From: Pandoraea pulmonicola
GTDB taxonomy: Bacteria > Pseudomonadota > Gammaproteobacteria > Burkholderiales > Burkholderiaceae
Assembly (NCBI RefSeq): GCF_000815105.2
Contig: NZ_CP010310.2
Coordinates: 5,332,001 to 5,396,000, forward strand
DNA: 64,000 nucleotides
Direction: 5' to 3'
This document shows, one piece after another, positions 17,824 through 26,504 of this stretch (position 1 is its first letter; each line of letters starts with the position of its first letter). The notes under the pieces are model-generated. The model was not told the DNA's origin. It made no database searches and worked only from the letters and a program-made list of their open reading frames with translations. The position numbers and the translations under genes are program-made.

Positions 17824-18573
17824 ATGCCACGAGAAAAAACAGAAACACCCGTCTGGAAACTCGGCCGCGCCGAATCGACCGCCATGCGCGTCGAACGTCA
17901 GATCAAGGAGGCATTGCTCGACGGGCACTTCGCCCCGGGTGATTTCCTCGGCTCGGAAAACGATCTCGCCACGCAGTTCGGCGTGAGCCGTCTGCCGATT
18001 CGCGAGGCGTTGGGTCGTCTGCAGGCGCTGGGCGTCGTCGATATCCGCACGGGCGCCGGCGGCGGCGCGCGCATCGCCCAGGGCAATCCGGCGCTCTTCT
18101 CCGAAGCCCTGGCCATTCAGCTCAAGCTCGTGGGCATGTCGGCCGAGGAGATTTTCGACGCGCAGTTCACGATAGAAGTCGCCGTCGCGGGACTTGCCGC
18201 ACAGGCAGCCACGGCGGAAGACATCGAGGCGCTCGAAGTGGCGCTGGAGAACGCGCAGGCACTGGTGGGCACGCAGCACGAGTTCACGCAGGCGTCGATG
18301 GCGTTTCGCAATACCGTCGCGCATGCGTCGCACAACCATTTCCTCGAAGCGATGATGCAGGCGATCGTGCACGTGCTGTACCGTTCGCTCACGCCGTACA
18401 CGACCGAGACGGTGGCCAAGGGCGTGATCAAGCGCCACCGCGAGCTGCTCAACGCGATCCGCGCTCGCAACGACGAAGCCGCACGCCAGGTGGTGTCGCA
18501 GAACCTCACCGTGTTGCGAGAGAAGTACCTGGCCGCGCGCGACGCGGCGGCGAAGGCCGCGGCCAAGCGCTGA
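17824..18573 (+). CDS. GntR-family regulator with FCD domain
   Basis: 249 residues. The N-terminal winged HTH (about 18-85) contains SENDLATQFGVSRLPIREAL, the typical GntR recognition region; the FCD all-helical ligand domain spans about 100-235 with the usual spaced histidines (FRNTVAHASHNHFLEA and KRHRELL). These domains usually bind carboxylated metabolites and a metal. It sits in the middle of the catabolic regulon, 50 bp after cobW. It is the obvious candidate to bind the repeated ATACTGTAT motif. A degraded copy may lie just upstream (17776-17794). Confidence 0.92.
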   Translation: MPREKTETPVWKLGRAESTAMRVERQIKEALLDGHFAPGDFLGSENDLATQFGVSRLPIREALGRLQALGVVDIRTGAGGGARIAQGNPALFSEALAIQLKLVGMSAEEIFDAQFTIEVAVAGLAAQAATAEDIEALEVALENAQALVGTQHEFTQASMAFRNTVAHASHNHFLEAMMQAIVHVLYRSLTPYTTETVAKGVIKRHRELLNAIRARNDEAARQVVSQNLTVLREKYLAARDAAAKAAAKR

Positions 18574-18600
18574 CTTCCGGCGCGGGTTCCGGCAAAAAAA

Positions 18601-18624
18601 GAACCGCGTCCCCCGACGCGGTTC
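18601..18624 (-). terminator. Rho-independent terminator
   Basis: 10-bp stem GAACCGCGTC / GACGCGGTTC with a CCCC loop. On the minus strand it is followed by seven T. It ends the minus-strand RraA/dioxygenase operon and may also block read-through from gntR. Confidence 0.82.
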
Positions 18625-18718
18625 GCAAAACCGGCTCACCCCCAAGCGAGCCGGCACTGCCCGATGGCGAGCGCGGCAACGATCGGTTCGACCGCCGCCC
18701 GCTCACAGGAACGCGCCG

Positions 18719-19408
18719 TCAGCGGTTCCAGCCGTAGATGTCCAGCGACGCTTCGCCCGCCTCCAGCCGCCGGATGATTTCCGCTTCCTTCGCTTCCCGC
18801 TCGTGCGCGGCGCTCAACACTGCATCGAGCGACGCCTGCGGCAGCGCCACGACACCGTCGGCGTCACCCACGACCACGTCGCCCGGCTGGATGACAATGT
18901 CTTCGAAGCGCACCGGATAGCCGATCCATCCACGCGCGGCGAAGTCCTTGCCGGTACCGCGGATGCACAACCCTCGCGCGAAGACGGGGAAGCCGAAGCG
19001 CTCGAGAATCGCGCCGTCGCGCACGCAACCGTCGATCACCAGTCCGCCCAGCTTCCTGGCGCGGCCCATCGTCGACATCACTTCGCCCCAGTAGCCGGCG
19101 TCGTAGTGACCTGCGACGCGTACGACCAGCACGTCGCCCGGGCTCGCCAGCGCCAGTGCGCGGTGCAGCCAGAGGTTGTCCGCCGGGGGCGCGTCCACCG
19201 TCAGCGCCGGACCGCACACGCGAAACGACGGCGCCATCGGTTTGATCGCCGCCGGCAGCGCGCCGATCTTGCCCGCGGCTTCGTGAAGCGTGGCCACAGG
19301 CAGCGCCGCCACGCGCGCAAGGCTGGCAGCGTCGGGTCGCGTGAAGTCGAGGTTGACCGTCGGCAAACGGGCGAAAGGATATTGCGACGTGAGCGATGTG
19401 GCGTCCAT
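18719..19408 (-). CDS. 4-carboxy-4-hydroxy-2-oxoadipate / HMG aldolase (LigK/GalC, RraA fold)
   Basis: 229 residues. It splits 4-carboxy-4-hydroxy-2-oxoadipate into pyruvate and oxaloacetate, the last step of protocatechuate 4,5- and gallate-type cleavage. Evidence is GDVLVVRVAGHYDAGYWGEV and LVIDGCVRD, the RraA-fold segments that carry the pyruvate and Mg-binding R/D pair in the aldolases. The start at 19408 has AAGGAG upstream. This gene is the best single clue that the cluster feeds a meta-cleavage route. It is the last gene of a four-gene operon. Confidence 0.88.
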   Translation of the reverse strand: MDATSLTSQYPFARLPTVNLDFTRPDAASLARVAALPVATLHEAAGKIGALPAAIKPMAPSFRVCGPALTVDAPPADNLWLHRALALASPGDVLVVRVAGHYDAGYWGEVMSTMGRARKLGGLVIDGCVRDGAILERFGFPVFARGLCIRGTGKDFAARGWIGYPVRFEDIVIQPGDVVVGDADGVVALPQASLDAVLSAAHEREAKEAEIIRRLEAGEASLDIYGWNR

Positions 19409-19419
19409 GCGTCGTCTCC

Positions 19420-20082
19420 TTAGCGTTGGCGCGTTTGCAGTTGGTGATAGCCCAGTTCCTTGCGCGCGTCGTCGAGTCGCTTGCCGCCGCGCACGGCATC
19501 TCGAATGTGACGCTCGGCGGCGTCGATGGTCTCGGCCGCGTTAAGCACCGCGGCCTCGTGCTCCCGCGGAATCACGACGACACCGTCGGCGTCGCCGCGC
19601 AGAATGTCGCCAGGATTCACGCGCGCGTTGCCGATGTTGACGGGCACGCCGACCGACTCGACCTGAACGCGATCCTTGCCGGTGCGCATCCAGTTGCCGC
19701 GGCTGAAGATCGGGTAGCCCAGTTCGAGCGCAAGCGACACGTCGCGGCAGATGCCGTCGATGACGGTGCCCGCGATGCCGCGTCGATGGGCGATCTCCGT
19801 GAGGATGTCGCCCCACACCGTACAGTCCTCGCGCCCGCCGTTGTCGAGCACGAGCACGGTGCCGGGCGGGATGTCGTCGATGTAGTCGCCGACGGTCCCG
19901 GGCGGCGTGCTGGCCGGGCCGTATTGCAGCGTATAGGCGCGACCCGCCATGCGGTAGCGGCTGTCGCGTGCTTTGACCTGATGGCATTGCCCGGCGATGC
20001 CGAGCCGGTCGAGCGCGTCGCTCAGCGTGGCGGTGTCGAGCGCCGCCGCGCGGGTGACGTTCGTGTCTTGCGGTTGTGTCAT
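19420..20082 (-). CDS. RraA-family protein, copy 2 (putative aldolase or decarboxylase)
   Basis: 220 residues with the RraA fold: DIPPGTVLVLDNGG, CTVWGDILTEIA and TVIDGICRDV, so the R-D pair of CHA aldolases is retained. The tail is longer than in RNase E regulator RraA (about 160 residues). It lies 11 bp upstream of the ligK-like gene and has AGGAG before its ATG. It may use a related oxo-acid; a role in RNase E control is unlikely in this context. Confidence 0.8.
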   Translation of the reverse strand: MTQPQDTNVTRAAALDTATLSDALDRLGIAGQCHQVKARDSRYRMAGRAYTLQYGPASTPPGTVGDYIDDIPPGTVLVLDNGGREDCTVWGDILTEIAHRRGIAGTVIDGICRDVSLALELGYPIFSRGNWMRTGKDRVQVESVGVPVNIGNARVNPGDILRGDADGVVVIPREHEAAVLNAAETIDAAERHIRDAVRGGKRLDDARKELGYHQLQTRQR

Positions 20083-20166
20083 GGCATGTCTCCTGATGAT
20101 GTGTCCGGCGTGTCGCTTGCCGTCGCTTGCCGTGGCGTGCTGCCGCTTGGCGTCGCTTCCCGATGC

Positions 20167-20847
20167 TCAGGCGGCGGCGTCGTGCAGCATGTGTTCGTAG
20201 TTCGCCCCCATCACCTCGGTAACGGGCTGTCCGGCCAGCAGCGACTTGGCCATGGCGGCTTCGCGCGCCGCGATCTGTTCGGCGGCGGCCAGCACGCGGT
20301 CGATGTCCGCGGCGCTCACGAAGACCACGGCGCTGTTGTCGGCGATCACGTAGTCGCCGGGCGCGACCGTGAATCCATCCACGTTGATCGCAACGTTGGT
20401 GCCCGCTTCGGCAACTCGGCCGCGTGCGGTGCGCGCCGTCAGCGCGCGGCAGAAGACCGGTAGATCGTAGTCGCGCGCCTCGTCGATGTCGCGCACCGGC
20501 CCATCGGCGACGATGCCGGCAATGCCGCGCTGCACGGCGGCGAGCGACAGGATGCCGCCCCAACTGCCGGCGTCGAGGCCCGTGCGTTGTTCGACGACGA
20601 TGATGTCGTCAGCCCCCGCGAGCATCACGGCGGTCGTGCCGAGGTGACGGGGCGCGCCGGTGGAAGGCGGCGCATCGGCCGCGGCGACGAGCTTCACGGT
20701 GACCGCACGCCCGGCGATACGGCGCGAGCCCGCGCGCTGCGGCAAATGACTGACGGTGCTGGGCAACCCGAGTTTGTCGAGCGCGTCCGAGACGGCGCAG
20801 GCATCGAGTTTTCGCAGCCGCGAGACGGCGTCGGTGCAAGCGTTCAT
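20167..20847 (-). CDS. RraA-family protein, copy 3
   Basis: 226 residues from ATG 20847 (AAGGA upstream; an earlier TTG lies inside that site). It has DDIIVVEQRTGLDAGSWGG and GIVADGPVRDID, equivalent to the metal and substrate segments of RraA-fold aldolases, but with ADGPVRD in place of IDGCVRD. It diverges more from the ligK-like copy than copy 2 does. It stands between the second dioxygenase and copy 2 in the same operon. Confidence 0.78.
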   Translation of the reverse strand: MNACTDAVSRLRKLDACAVSDALDKLGLPSTVSHLPQRAGSRRIAGRAVTVKLVAAADAPPSTGAPRHLGTTAVMLAGADDIIVVEQRTGLDAGSWGGILSLAAVQRGIAGIVADGPVRDIDEARDYDLPVFCRALTARTARGRVAEAGTNVAINVDGFTVAPGDYVIADNSAVVFVSAADIDRVLAAAEQIAAREAAMAKSLLAGQPVTEVMGANYEHMLHDAAA

Positions 20848-20893
20848 GGCGTGTCCTTGCAAAGTGAGGTGAGGAATCGGAAGCGATCGCGCG

Positions 20894-21925
20894 TCAGGCG
20901 GGCGCCCAGTAGGCGAACGCCATCGCGTTGCCGGTTCCCGCTTCGGTGCGATAGCACGGCACGTAGTCGACGAGCGTCATAGGCCAGTCGAGGTCGTGCA
21001 TCGCAGCCGCGAGCGGATACCAGCTCTTGATCTCCGCCGTGTTGCCGTTGAAGTACGGCTCGGGAATTTCGGCCAGCGCGGCCTCGTCGCGCGCCGCGAA
21101 GGCGCTCAGCACGCGTTGATCCAGCGCCTCGTCGATGACGAAATGCGTCATCCCGCCCGAAGCCAGCACCGCCACGCGCATATCGCGCATATTGCCGGGC
21201 AAGCGCTCGATGGCGGCGCGCAGCGCGTGGCCGAAGTCCAGGCAGCGCGCCGCGCGTGGTTGATTCGGCGCCACGCCGACATTGAGGAAGATCGGCACGC
21301 TCGGCGGCGGAACGTCGCGCATGATGCGCCGGTAGAGAAAGCCGAAGGCATGCGGAATGCCGTGCTGGCGATCGTCGCCGCCCGGCAGGCGTGCCGACCG
21401 GGCGACGTCGAAGTGCGCGTCGCACAGTGAGCGGATAAGGGCGTCCGCCACCCCAGGCGCCCCCGGGTACGTGGCGCCCTCCGGCGGACAATGCCCCGCT
21501 TCGGCGATGGCGACGCCCGGCGGCAGACGCTCGACCTGCGCAGGCGTCAGCGGAATGTTCTCGATGCGCTCGCCCGCGTAGACGGTGATCGAGGGCGTCA
21601 GATCTTCCTTGAAGACTTCGCGCTGATCGTTGCCGAGCAGAATCACGACGTCCGGCCGCGCGGCGGCGAAGCGCTCGGCGAGCGTGTCGAGCGCGCGCTG
21701 GCAGGCGTCGAAACGCGCCTGCTTCGCCTCGGGCTCGATGGCTTCGGCAAATCGCGGCGCCTCGTGTGCACGCGCGGTGAGCAGCGCATCGTAGGACAGC
21801 GCTTCGCCGCGAAACCAGTGCTGCGGATTCTTGCGGTCGGCGCCGGCGCGCAGATGCCACATGTCCGGCGGCGTGGCCAGCATCGGCCCGTGCGAACATC
21901 CCATCGCAAAAACGATCCGTGCCAT
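20894..21925 (-). CDS. LigB-type (class III) extradiol ring-cleavage dioxygenase, copy 2
   Basis: 343 residues. H12 in MGCSHGPM, the IPHAFGFLYR histidine, APNQPRAARC and GGMTHFVIDEALDQ parallel copy 1; both end with a DYVPCYR..AGTGNAM..W segment. The ATG at 21925 has GGAGG upstream. Again no LigA-like partner is present. It heads a separate minus-strand operon (dioxygenase, three RraA proteins) whose promoter region has operator site C. Confidence 0.86.
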   Translation of the reverse strand: MARIVFAMGCSHGPMLATPPDMWHLRAGADRKNPQHWFRGEALSYDALLTARAHEAPRFAEAIEPEAKQARFDACQRALDTLAERFAAARPDVVILLGNDQREVFKEDLTPSITVYAGERIENIPLTPAQVERLPPGVAIAEAGHCPPEGATYPGAPGVADALIRSLCDAHFDVARSARLPGGDDRQHGIPHAFGFLYRRIMRDVPPPSVPIFLNVGVAPNQPRAARCLDFGHALRAAIERLPGNMRDMRVAVLASGGMTHFVIDEALDQRVLSAFAARDEAALAEIPEPYFNGNTAEIKSWYPLAAAMHDLDWPMTLVDYVPCYRTEAGTGNAMAFAYWAPA

Positions 21926-22068
21926 CAGCGCGCCTCCCGGCACGGCACCGACGCATGGCGCCAATGCACGACTCCTGCCTGCCTCATGTGTGTCTCCTTA
22001 TGCCGGCATCCGTGACAAAAAGGGGGATGTCGGTCGAACCGATTGAGCGTCGAATCGCCGCTCAATCA

Positions 22069-22083
22069 GTATTACTGTATGCG
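22069..22083. promoter_or_regulatory. GntR-type operator, site C
   Basis: GTATTACTGTATGCG followed by TGTT; the core TTACTGTAT differs from the site A core ATACTGTAT at one base. It is 145 bp upstream of the second dioxygenase gene. Confidence 0.62.
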
Positions 22084-22172
22084 TGTTTTGACGAAGAATA
22101 GGCGGGTTGCGTTTGGCTTGTCAACGCCCCGCCGGATATTTTTTCGTCGGGTTTGACACTGATCACAACAGA

Positions 22173-22183
22173 CATATAGTATG
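22173..22183. promoter_or_regulatory. GntR-type operator, site D
   Basis: CATATAGTATG followed by CGTGTTATG, two mismatches from the CATACTGTATG core. It is 94 bp upstream of the MFS transporter start and lies in the divergent region with site C. Confidence 0.6.
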
Positions 22184-22276
22184 CGTGTTATGTCGCGCCG
22201 TCCTGTGGACAGGCATTCGTTCATGAGCCGCAAGTCGCGCGCAACACTCACCACGATAACGATACTGGAGACAGAC

Positions 22277-23686
22277 ATGACCCAATCCGCGATGGACGCC
22301 CGACCGGCGAACGCGCCCCCGCCCGATCCCGCGCACGCCATGCCGGCGGCGCCATCCTCATCCGCCGCATCGAACGCAGCGGCGGCCCAACCCGCGGCCC
22401 GCCGCGTCGGTCTGCGCGACTGGTACATGCTGATCGTGCTCACGGCGATCTTCGTGCTGTCGTTCATCGATCGCTCGTCGCTCTCGCTCGTGGTCGGTCC
22501 GCTCAAGCAGGAGCTCGGCGTCAGCGACTTTCAGATGAGCCTGCTGCTCGGGCTTTCGTTTGTGGTGCTCTACAGCACGTTCAGCATTCCCGCCGGCTAT
22601 CTCGCGGACCGGTTCAGCCGGCGCGGCATCATCGGCTGGGCCGTATTCGTGTGGTCGTCGATGACCGTGCTGTGCGGCTTCGCATCGAACTACCTCCAGC
22701 TCTTTCTCGGACGCACCGGCATCGGCATCGGCGAAGGCGCGCTGCAGCCGGCGGCCTATTCGATGATTCGCGACACCTTTCCGCCGGACCGGCGCGGGCG
22801 CGCGTTCGGCATTTATCACATGGGACCGATGCTTGGCGTCGGTTTTTCGCTTTTCGTCGGCGGCATGCTGCTGAGCGTGTCGCAAAGCGGCGATGTGGCG
22901 CACTGGCCGATTCTCGGCTCGCTCCGACCGTGGCAGTTCGTGATCGTGGTGCCCGGTCTCGTGGGTATTCCCCTCGCGCTGCTGATGCTCACGTTGCGCG
23001 AACCGGCGCGGCCCGCGAAGCAACAGAGCACGGATGCCCCCGGCTACCGCGATGCGCTTCGCTTCGTTCGCAGCGAGTGGCGTCTGTATGTTCCGCTGTG
23101 GGTGGCCGCCACGCTCTATGCCATGGCGATCTCGGGCTTCAACGCATGGTTGCCGACCGTCATCGCGCGCGCTTGGCAATTGCCGCTGCCGAGCATCGGC
23201 CGCATGCTCGGGCCGCTGATGATGGTATCGGTGCCCGCCGGGCTCGTCATTCTCGGGGCCGTCATGGACCGGCTTTCGCGCCGCGGACGCCGTGCCGCAC
23301 CGCTCGAAGTGGCGATGGTTTCGACGTTCCTCTCGTGCCTGGCGACCCTCTTTCTGGCCTTCACGGACAACCATGCACTGGCCGTCGTGCTGTACGTCTG
23401 CCACACCTTCTTCGCCAGTCCGATTCCATCGTCCGCCGGCGCGACGATGGCGCAGATCACCCCCGGACGCATGATGGGCAAGCTCTCGTCGCTGTTCTTC
23501 CTCGTGCAGAACCTGCTGGGGCTGGCGCTCGGCCCCACGGTCGCCGCCACCATCTCGCACCTGTTCTTCTCGGGTCCGATGGCCATGGGCTACGCCATCA
23601 TCACAACGTTCTGCGGCTGCACGGCGATCGCCGCCGTCATGTACGGTCTCGTCGCGGTGCAGGTCCGACGTCGAAACTTCGAATAA
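22277..23686 (+). CDS. MFS transporter, likely aromatic-acid uptake
   Basis: 469 residues with 12 predicted membrane helices after a 50-residue Ala/Pro-rich cytoplasmic N-terminus. The loop 2-3 signature is GYLADRFSRR and helix 4 has GRTGIGIGEGALQPAAYS, typical of proton-coupled MFS carriers. ATG at 22277 has GGAG 7 bp upstream; earlier ATGs lie in or next to operator site D. Divergent from the second dioxygenase operon, it probably imports the substrate of the regulon. Confidence 0.86.
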   Translation: MTQSAMDARPANAPPPDPAHAMPAAPSSSAASNAAAAQPAARRVGLRDWYMLIVLTAIFVLSFIDRSSLSLVVGPLKQELGVSDFQMSLLLGLSFVVLYSTFSIPAGYLADRFSRRGIIGWAVFVWSSMTVLCGFASNYLQLFLGRTGIGIGEGALQPAAYSMIRDTFPPDRRGRAFGIYHMGPMLGVGFSLFVGGMLLSVSQSGDVAHWPILGSLRPWQFVIVVPGLVGIPLALLMLTLREPARPAKQQSTDAPGYRDALRFVRSEWRLYVPLWVAATLYAMAISGFNAWLPTVIARAWQLPLPSIGRMLGPLMMVSVPAGLVILGAVMDRLSRRGRRAAPLEVAMVSTFLSCLATLFLAFTDNHALAVVLYVCHTFFASPIPSSAGATMAQITPGRMMGKLSSLFFLVQNLLGLALGPTVAATISHLFFSGPMAMGYAIITTFCGCTAIAAVMYGLVAVQVRRRNFE

Positions 23687-23734
23687 CGCCCCGGGGCGGC
23701 ACCGCCCCTCGCTGCGCGGCACTGCCTTTCACAG

Positions 23735-23767
23735 CGCGCCGTCTGTCTTCGGACAGCGGCGCGTTTT
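23735..23767 (+). terminator. Rho-independent terminator of the MFS gene
   Basis: Stem CGCGCCG-CTGTC / GACAG-CGGCGCG with one bulged T and a TTCG tetraloop, followed by TTTT. Confidence 0.78.
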
Positions 23768-23833
23768 CCGTTGCTTTGCTTTGCCTTCCCTCACGCCGGC
23801 CATGGCGATCCGTTTCCCCGTCCCCATAAAAAA

Positions 23834-23856
23834 ACCACCGCAAAATTCGCGGTGGT
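23834..23856 (-). terminator. Rho-independent terminator of the porin gene
   Basis: 8-bp stem ACCACCGC / GCGGTGGT with a 7-nt loop; read on the minus strand it is followed by a run of T. Confidence 0.8.
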
Positions 23857-23892
23857 GAAGGTACGACGCCTGATGCCTTCAGGGGATTCGAT

Positions 23893-24963
23893 TCAGAAGC
23901 GGTGTCGCAAACCGATACCCACGCCGGTCTGGTCCTTCCCGTTCGGGAATTCGGCGCGCTGCGCTCCGTGGCCGACGCTGTAGTCGACGGTGCCGTACAG
24001 CGTGGTGCGCCGTGAGAAACAGTACTCGGCCAGCAACACGTAGGTCTCGCGCGATCCCTTGCCCGCATCGCCGGTCACGCCGTTCACGTTGGTCGCGCGA
24101 TCGTAGTAGAAGGCTGCCGACAGGGTGAGCGGCTTCGAGACCTGATACGCCACGCCGGCGAAGAACGCGTTGTCCTTGCGCGGGTTCGGGCCGCCGGCCA
24201 CGCCGCGTCCCGAGAGGAAGCCGTCGACGAAGCCGGTCTTGTCATTGCTGTTGTAGTAGCCGAGCGTGAGCGTGGCCGGCCCCCACTCGTACTTGAGATC
24301 CAGGTTGTAGATCATCTGCGTGTTGGCCTGGATGTCGCGGTTCTGCAGCACGTTGGCGGCAATGCCGAACGGTTTGCCCACGTACGCCACCGAGAGCACA
24401 TAGCCGGAATTGCGCGCCGTACTGCCTGCCACGCCGCCGACGATGTACTCGAGGCCGAACTGGATGTCCTGGTACCGCTTCATGTACTTGACGGCGTTGT
24501 TCGCGCCGTTCGGACCGTTCGTGCCGAACACGACGGGCATCCACTCGTTCTGGTCGTAGTTGCCGACGGTGAGCGGATCCCAGCCCTCGATCAGGAGTTC
24601 CCAGAGCGGGTTGTCCTGCGTACCCACGGTGAGTTTGCCGTAGTCGCCTTCCAGGCCGACATAGGCCTTGCGGTTGAAGATCTTGCCGTTGCGCTGCGAC
24701 GTACCGTTATTCAGGTGATAGCCGCCTTCGAGCATGAACAGCGCCTTCATGCCCTGGCCGAGATCTTCCTTGCCGTGGATACCCCAACGGCTTTGCGAGA
24801 TGGCGCCGTCGGTGAGCGCGAAAGTGCTCTTGTTGTCGCGGGTGGCGCCGGACAGATAGCGAAGGCTCGCATCCGCCACGCCGAACATCGTCACGCTCGA
24901 TTGCGCGAACGCCGGCGAGGCGATCAACGCCCCGGCGGCCAGAGGAAATGCCCATGTCTTCAT
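23893..24963 (-). CDS. Outer-membrane general porin (Gram-negative porin family)
   Basis: 356 residues with a signal peptide (cleavage after AFA) and a start of QSSVTMFGVADASLRYLSG, typical of 16-stranded betaproteobacterial trimeric porins. Many alternating beta strands with aromatic girdles follow. It ends GVGIGLRHRF, with the terminal phenylalanine required for outer-membrane assembly. Being next to the transporter and catabolic genes it may admit aromatic acids, but substrate specificity is not visible. Confidence 0.92.
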   Translation of the reverse strand: MKTWAFPLAAGALIASPAFAQSSVTMFGVADASLRYLSGATRDNKSTFALTDGAISQSRWGIHGKEDLGQGMKALFMLEGGYHLNNGTSQRNGKIFNRKAYVGLEGDYGKLTVGTQDNPLWELLIEGWDPLTVGNYDQNEWMPVVFGTNGPNGANNAVKYMKRYQDIQFGLEYIVGGVAGSTARNSGYVLSVAYVGKPFGIAANVLQNRDIQANTQMIYNLDLKYEWGPATLTLGYYNSNDKTGFVDGFLSGRGVAGGPNPRKDNAFFAGVAYQVSKPLTLSAAFYYDRATNVNGVTGDAGKGSRETYVLLAEYCFSRRTTLYGTVDYSVGHGAQRAEFPNGKDQTGVGIGLRHRF

Positions 24964-25406
24964 TTAATGCCTTCCCCAATGCGCCAACCGCCCTGCAGCG
25001 GCCGGCCATGATAGCACCGCCGCGACCTGCGCCACTCGCCGTCCATTCCGCAAACATCGGCAATATATTTCGTATAACTAATTAATTGTCGTGCATCTGC
25101 GGATACACCTCTTCCTCGCCTGTCTCCATATCGCTGGCGAAGCCAATGACGGACGATGACGACCCCCGACCGTCCGGCGCGTTCGAGCGCCGCCAGTCTC
25201 CCTGTCGCGACTATAAATTTGTATACCTAATTATTTTGATGTATGCTTTCCGTCGTGGCACCCTCCTGAATGGCAAGCGTCCTGCGCGCCGTTGAAGTGA
25301 TTCGGAGGCGCGGCGCTCCATGCCCGGAGCGTCGCATTTTTCCGAACTCCCGCGACAAGCGATGCCCGCATCGGCACGCACCGCCCGTCTACCGCTACCG
25401 CCCGGC
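24964..25406. other. Porin / ridA intergenic region with a repeated AT-rich motif
   Basis: 443 bp without a supported gene. The motif GTATAACTAATTAATT at 25072-25087 recurs as GTATACCTAATTATTT at 25221-25236 (13 of 16 bases identical, same orientation). Both stand out from the GC-rich surroundings and the first lies about 110 bp upstream of the porin. They could be binding sites for a regulator of the porin. Confidence 0.45.
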
Positions 25407-25901
25407 TTACTTCGCGCCGGCCGGCTTCACAGCGATCACTTCGATTTCCACCAGCCAGCCCGGGTCGACCAGGCGCGCCGCCTGCAGCACGGAGCGTGCC
25501 GGCAGGTTCTGGCCGTTCTTGTCGAAGAACTGGTAGTAGCCGTTCATGAAGCCACCGAAGTCCATCACGTTGTTCTTCGCGGGGTCGCCCACGAGGAATA
25601 CCTGCATCTTCACCACGTCCTTCATGCCGAGATTCATGGTCGCGAGCAGGGCCTGAATCCGCTTGAGCACGCTCACGGTCTGCTGTTCCGTGTTGCCGTA
25701 GCCGCCGCCCTCGAGCTTCTCGGGAACCTGCCCGCTCAAATAGACCGTGGTGGCATTGGCCGGAACTTCGACAGCCAGAGCGAGCGGCCCCGGTGTTTTC
25801 GGCAGGTGGCGCACCACCTCCTGCGCGCCGGCCGCGTGCGTCCACCACATGGCGGCGCCCAGCGCCGCGATCTTCCACCAAGCATTTGCTGACATCGTCA
25901 T
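25407..25901 (-). CDS. Exported RidA-family (YjgF) protein
   Basis: 164 residues. An N-terminal signal peptide (MTMSANAWWKIAALGAAMWW, cleavage after AAGA) precedes a RidA domain. The family segment PARSVLQAARLVDPGWLVEIE is recognisable, including the conserved Arg. Cytosolic RidA deaminates reactive enamines and imines. An exported copy next to a periplasmic amine oxidase suggests it handles the imine made there; that is an inference. ATG 25901 has AGGAAG upstream. Confidence 0.84.
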   Translation of the reverse strand: MTMSANAWWKIAALGAAMWWTHAAGAQEVVRHLPKTPGPLALAVEVPANATTVYLSGQVPEKLEGGGYGNTEQQTVSVLKRIQALLATMNLGMKDVVKMQVFLVGDPAKNNVMDFGGFMNGYYQFFDKNGQNLPARSVLQAARLVDPGWLVEIEVIAVKPAGAK

Positions 25902-26043
25902 ATTGCTTCCTGAAGGTTGTTGAAACGATGGCGCGCGCGTGCCCACGCGCGCCGGATTCACCGACGCGTGACTGTCGCCGTGGCTTGCCGGGTACTGCTT
26001 CGAACCGGCGTGCCGCGTCATACCCCGCGGCACGCCGCGAACG

Positions 26044-26430
26044 TCAGTTGCCCTTGGTGCCGCCTTCCGCTTCCTTCGCCGCCACGGTCTTGCGCACGGC
26101 CGCGACCTGCTCGACCGTTACCGGAGCCGCGCTGTTGCCCCATTCGCCGCGAATGAAAGTCACGACCGCGGCGATCTGCGTGTCGTTGAGCGACGAATTG
26201 AACGTCGGCATGCCGCCGCGTCCGCCGATCACGGTCTCGACGACCTTGGCGGGATCCCCCAGCACGAACTTGGCGCCCTTGAGCGCGGGAAACGCGCCGG
26301 GAATACCCTGCCCGCCCGCCTGGTGGCAGGCGGCGCAGTTGTTGCCGAAAAGGGTTTTGCCCGAGGGCGTCTGCGCGTGCGAAATACCGGCCGCAAGTCC
26401 CAGCAACGCGATCGACCACAACTTTTTCAT
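26044..26430 (-). CDS. Periplasmic c-type cytochrome (class I)
   Basis: 128 residues. The signal peptide ends at SHA; one haem site is CAACH in NNCAACHQAGG and the axial methionine is in GRGGMPTFN. A short charged tail ends EAEGGTKGN. It is 74 bp downstream of the flavin amine oxidase gene, so it may accept electrons from that oxidase and pass them to the respiratory chain in place of oxygen. Confidence 0.9.
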   Translation of the reverse strand: MKKLWSIALLGLAAGISHAQTPSGKTLFGNNCAACHQAGGQGIPGAFPALKGAKFVLGDPAKVVETVIGGRGGMPTFNSSLNDTQIAAVVTFIRGEWGNSAAPVTVEQVAAVRKTVAAKEAEGGTKGN

Positions 26431-26504
26431 TGCCTCACTCCTATACTTTTCTTCTGACTGCCACTGACTTTGCTGCAAAAAACGAAAGTGCGAACTCGCT
26501 CGCC

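Noticed and set aside
18719..20847. RraA proteins as RNase E inhibitors
   Set aside because: Three copies inside a catabolic operon, longer than RraA, and at least two keep the Arg-Asp pair of the aldolases.
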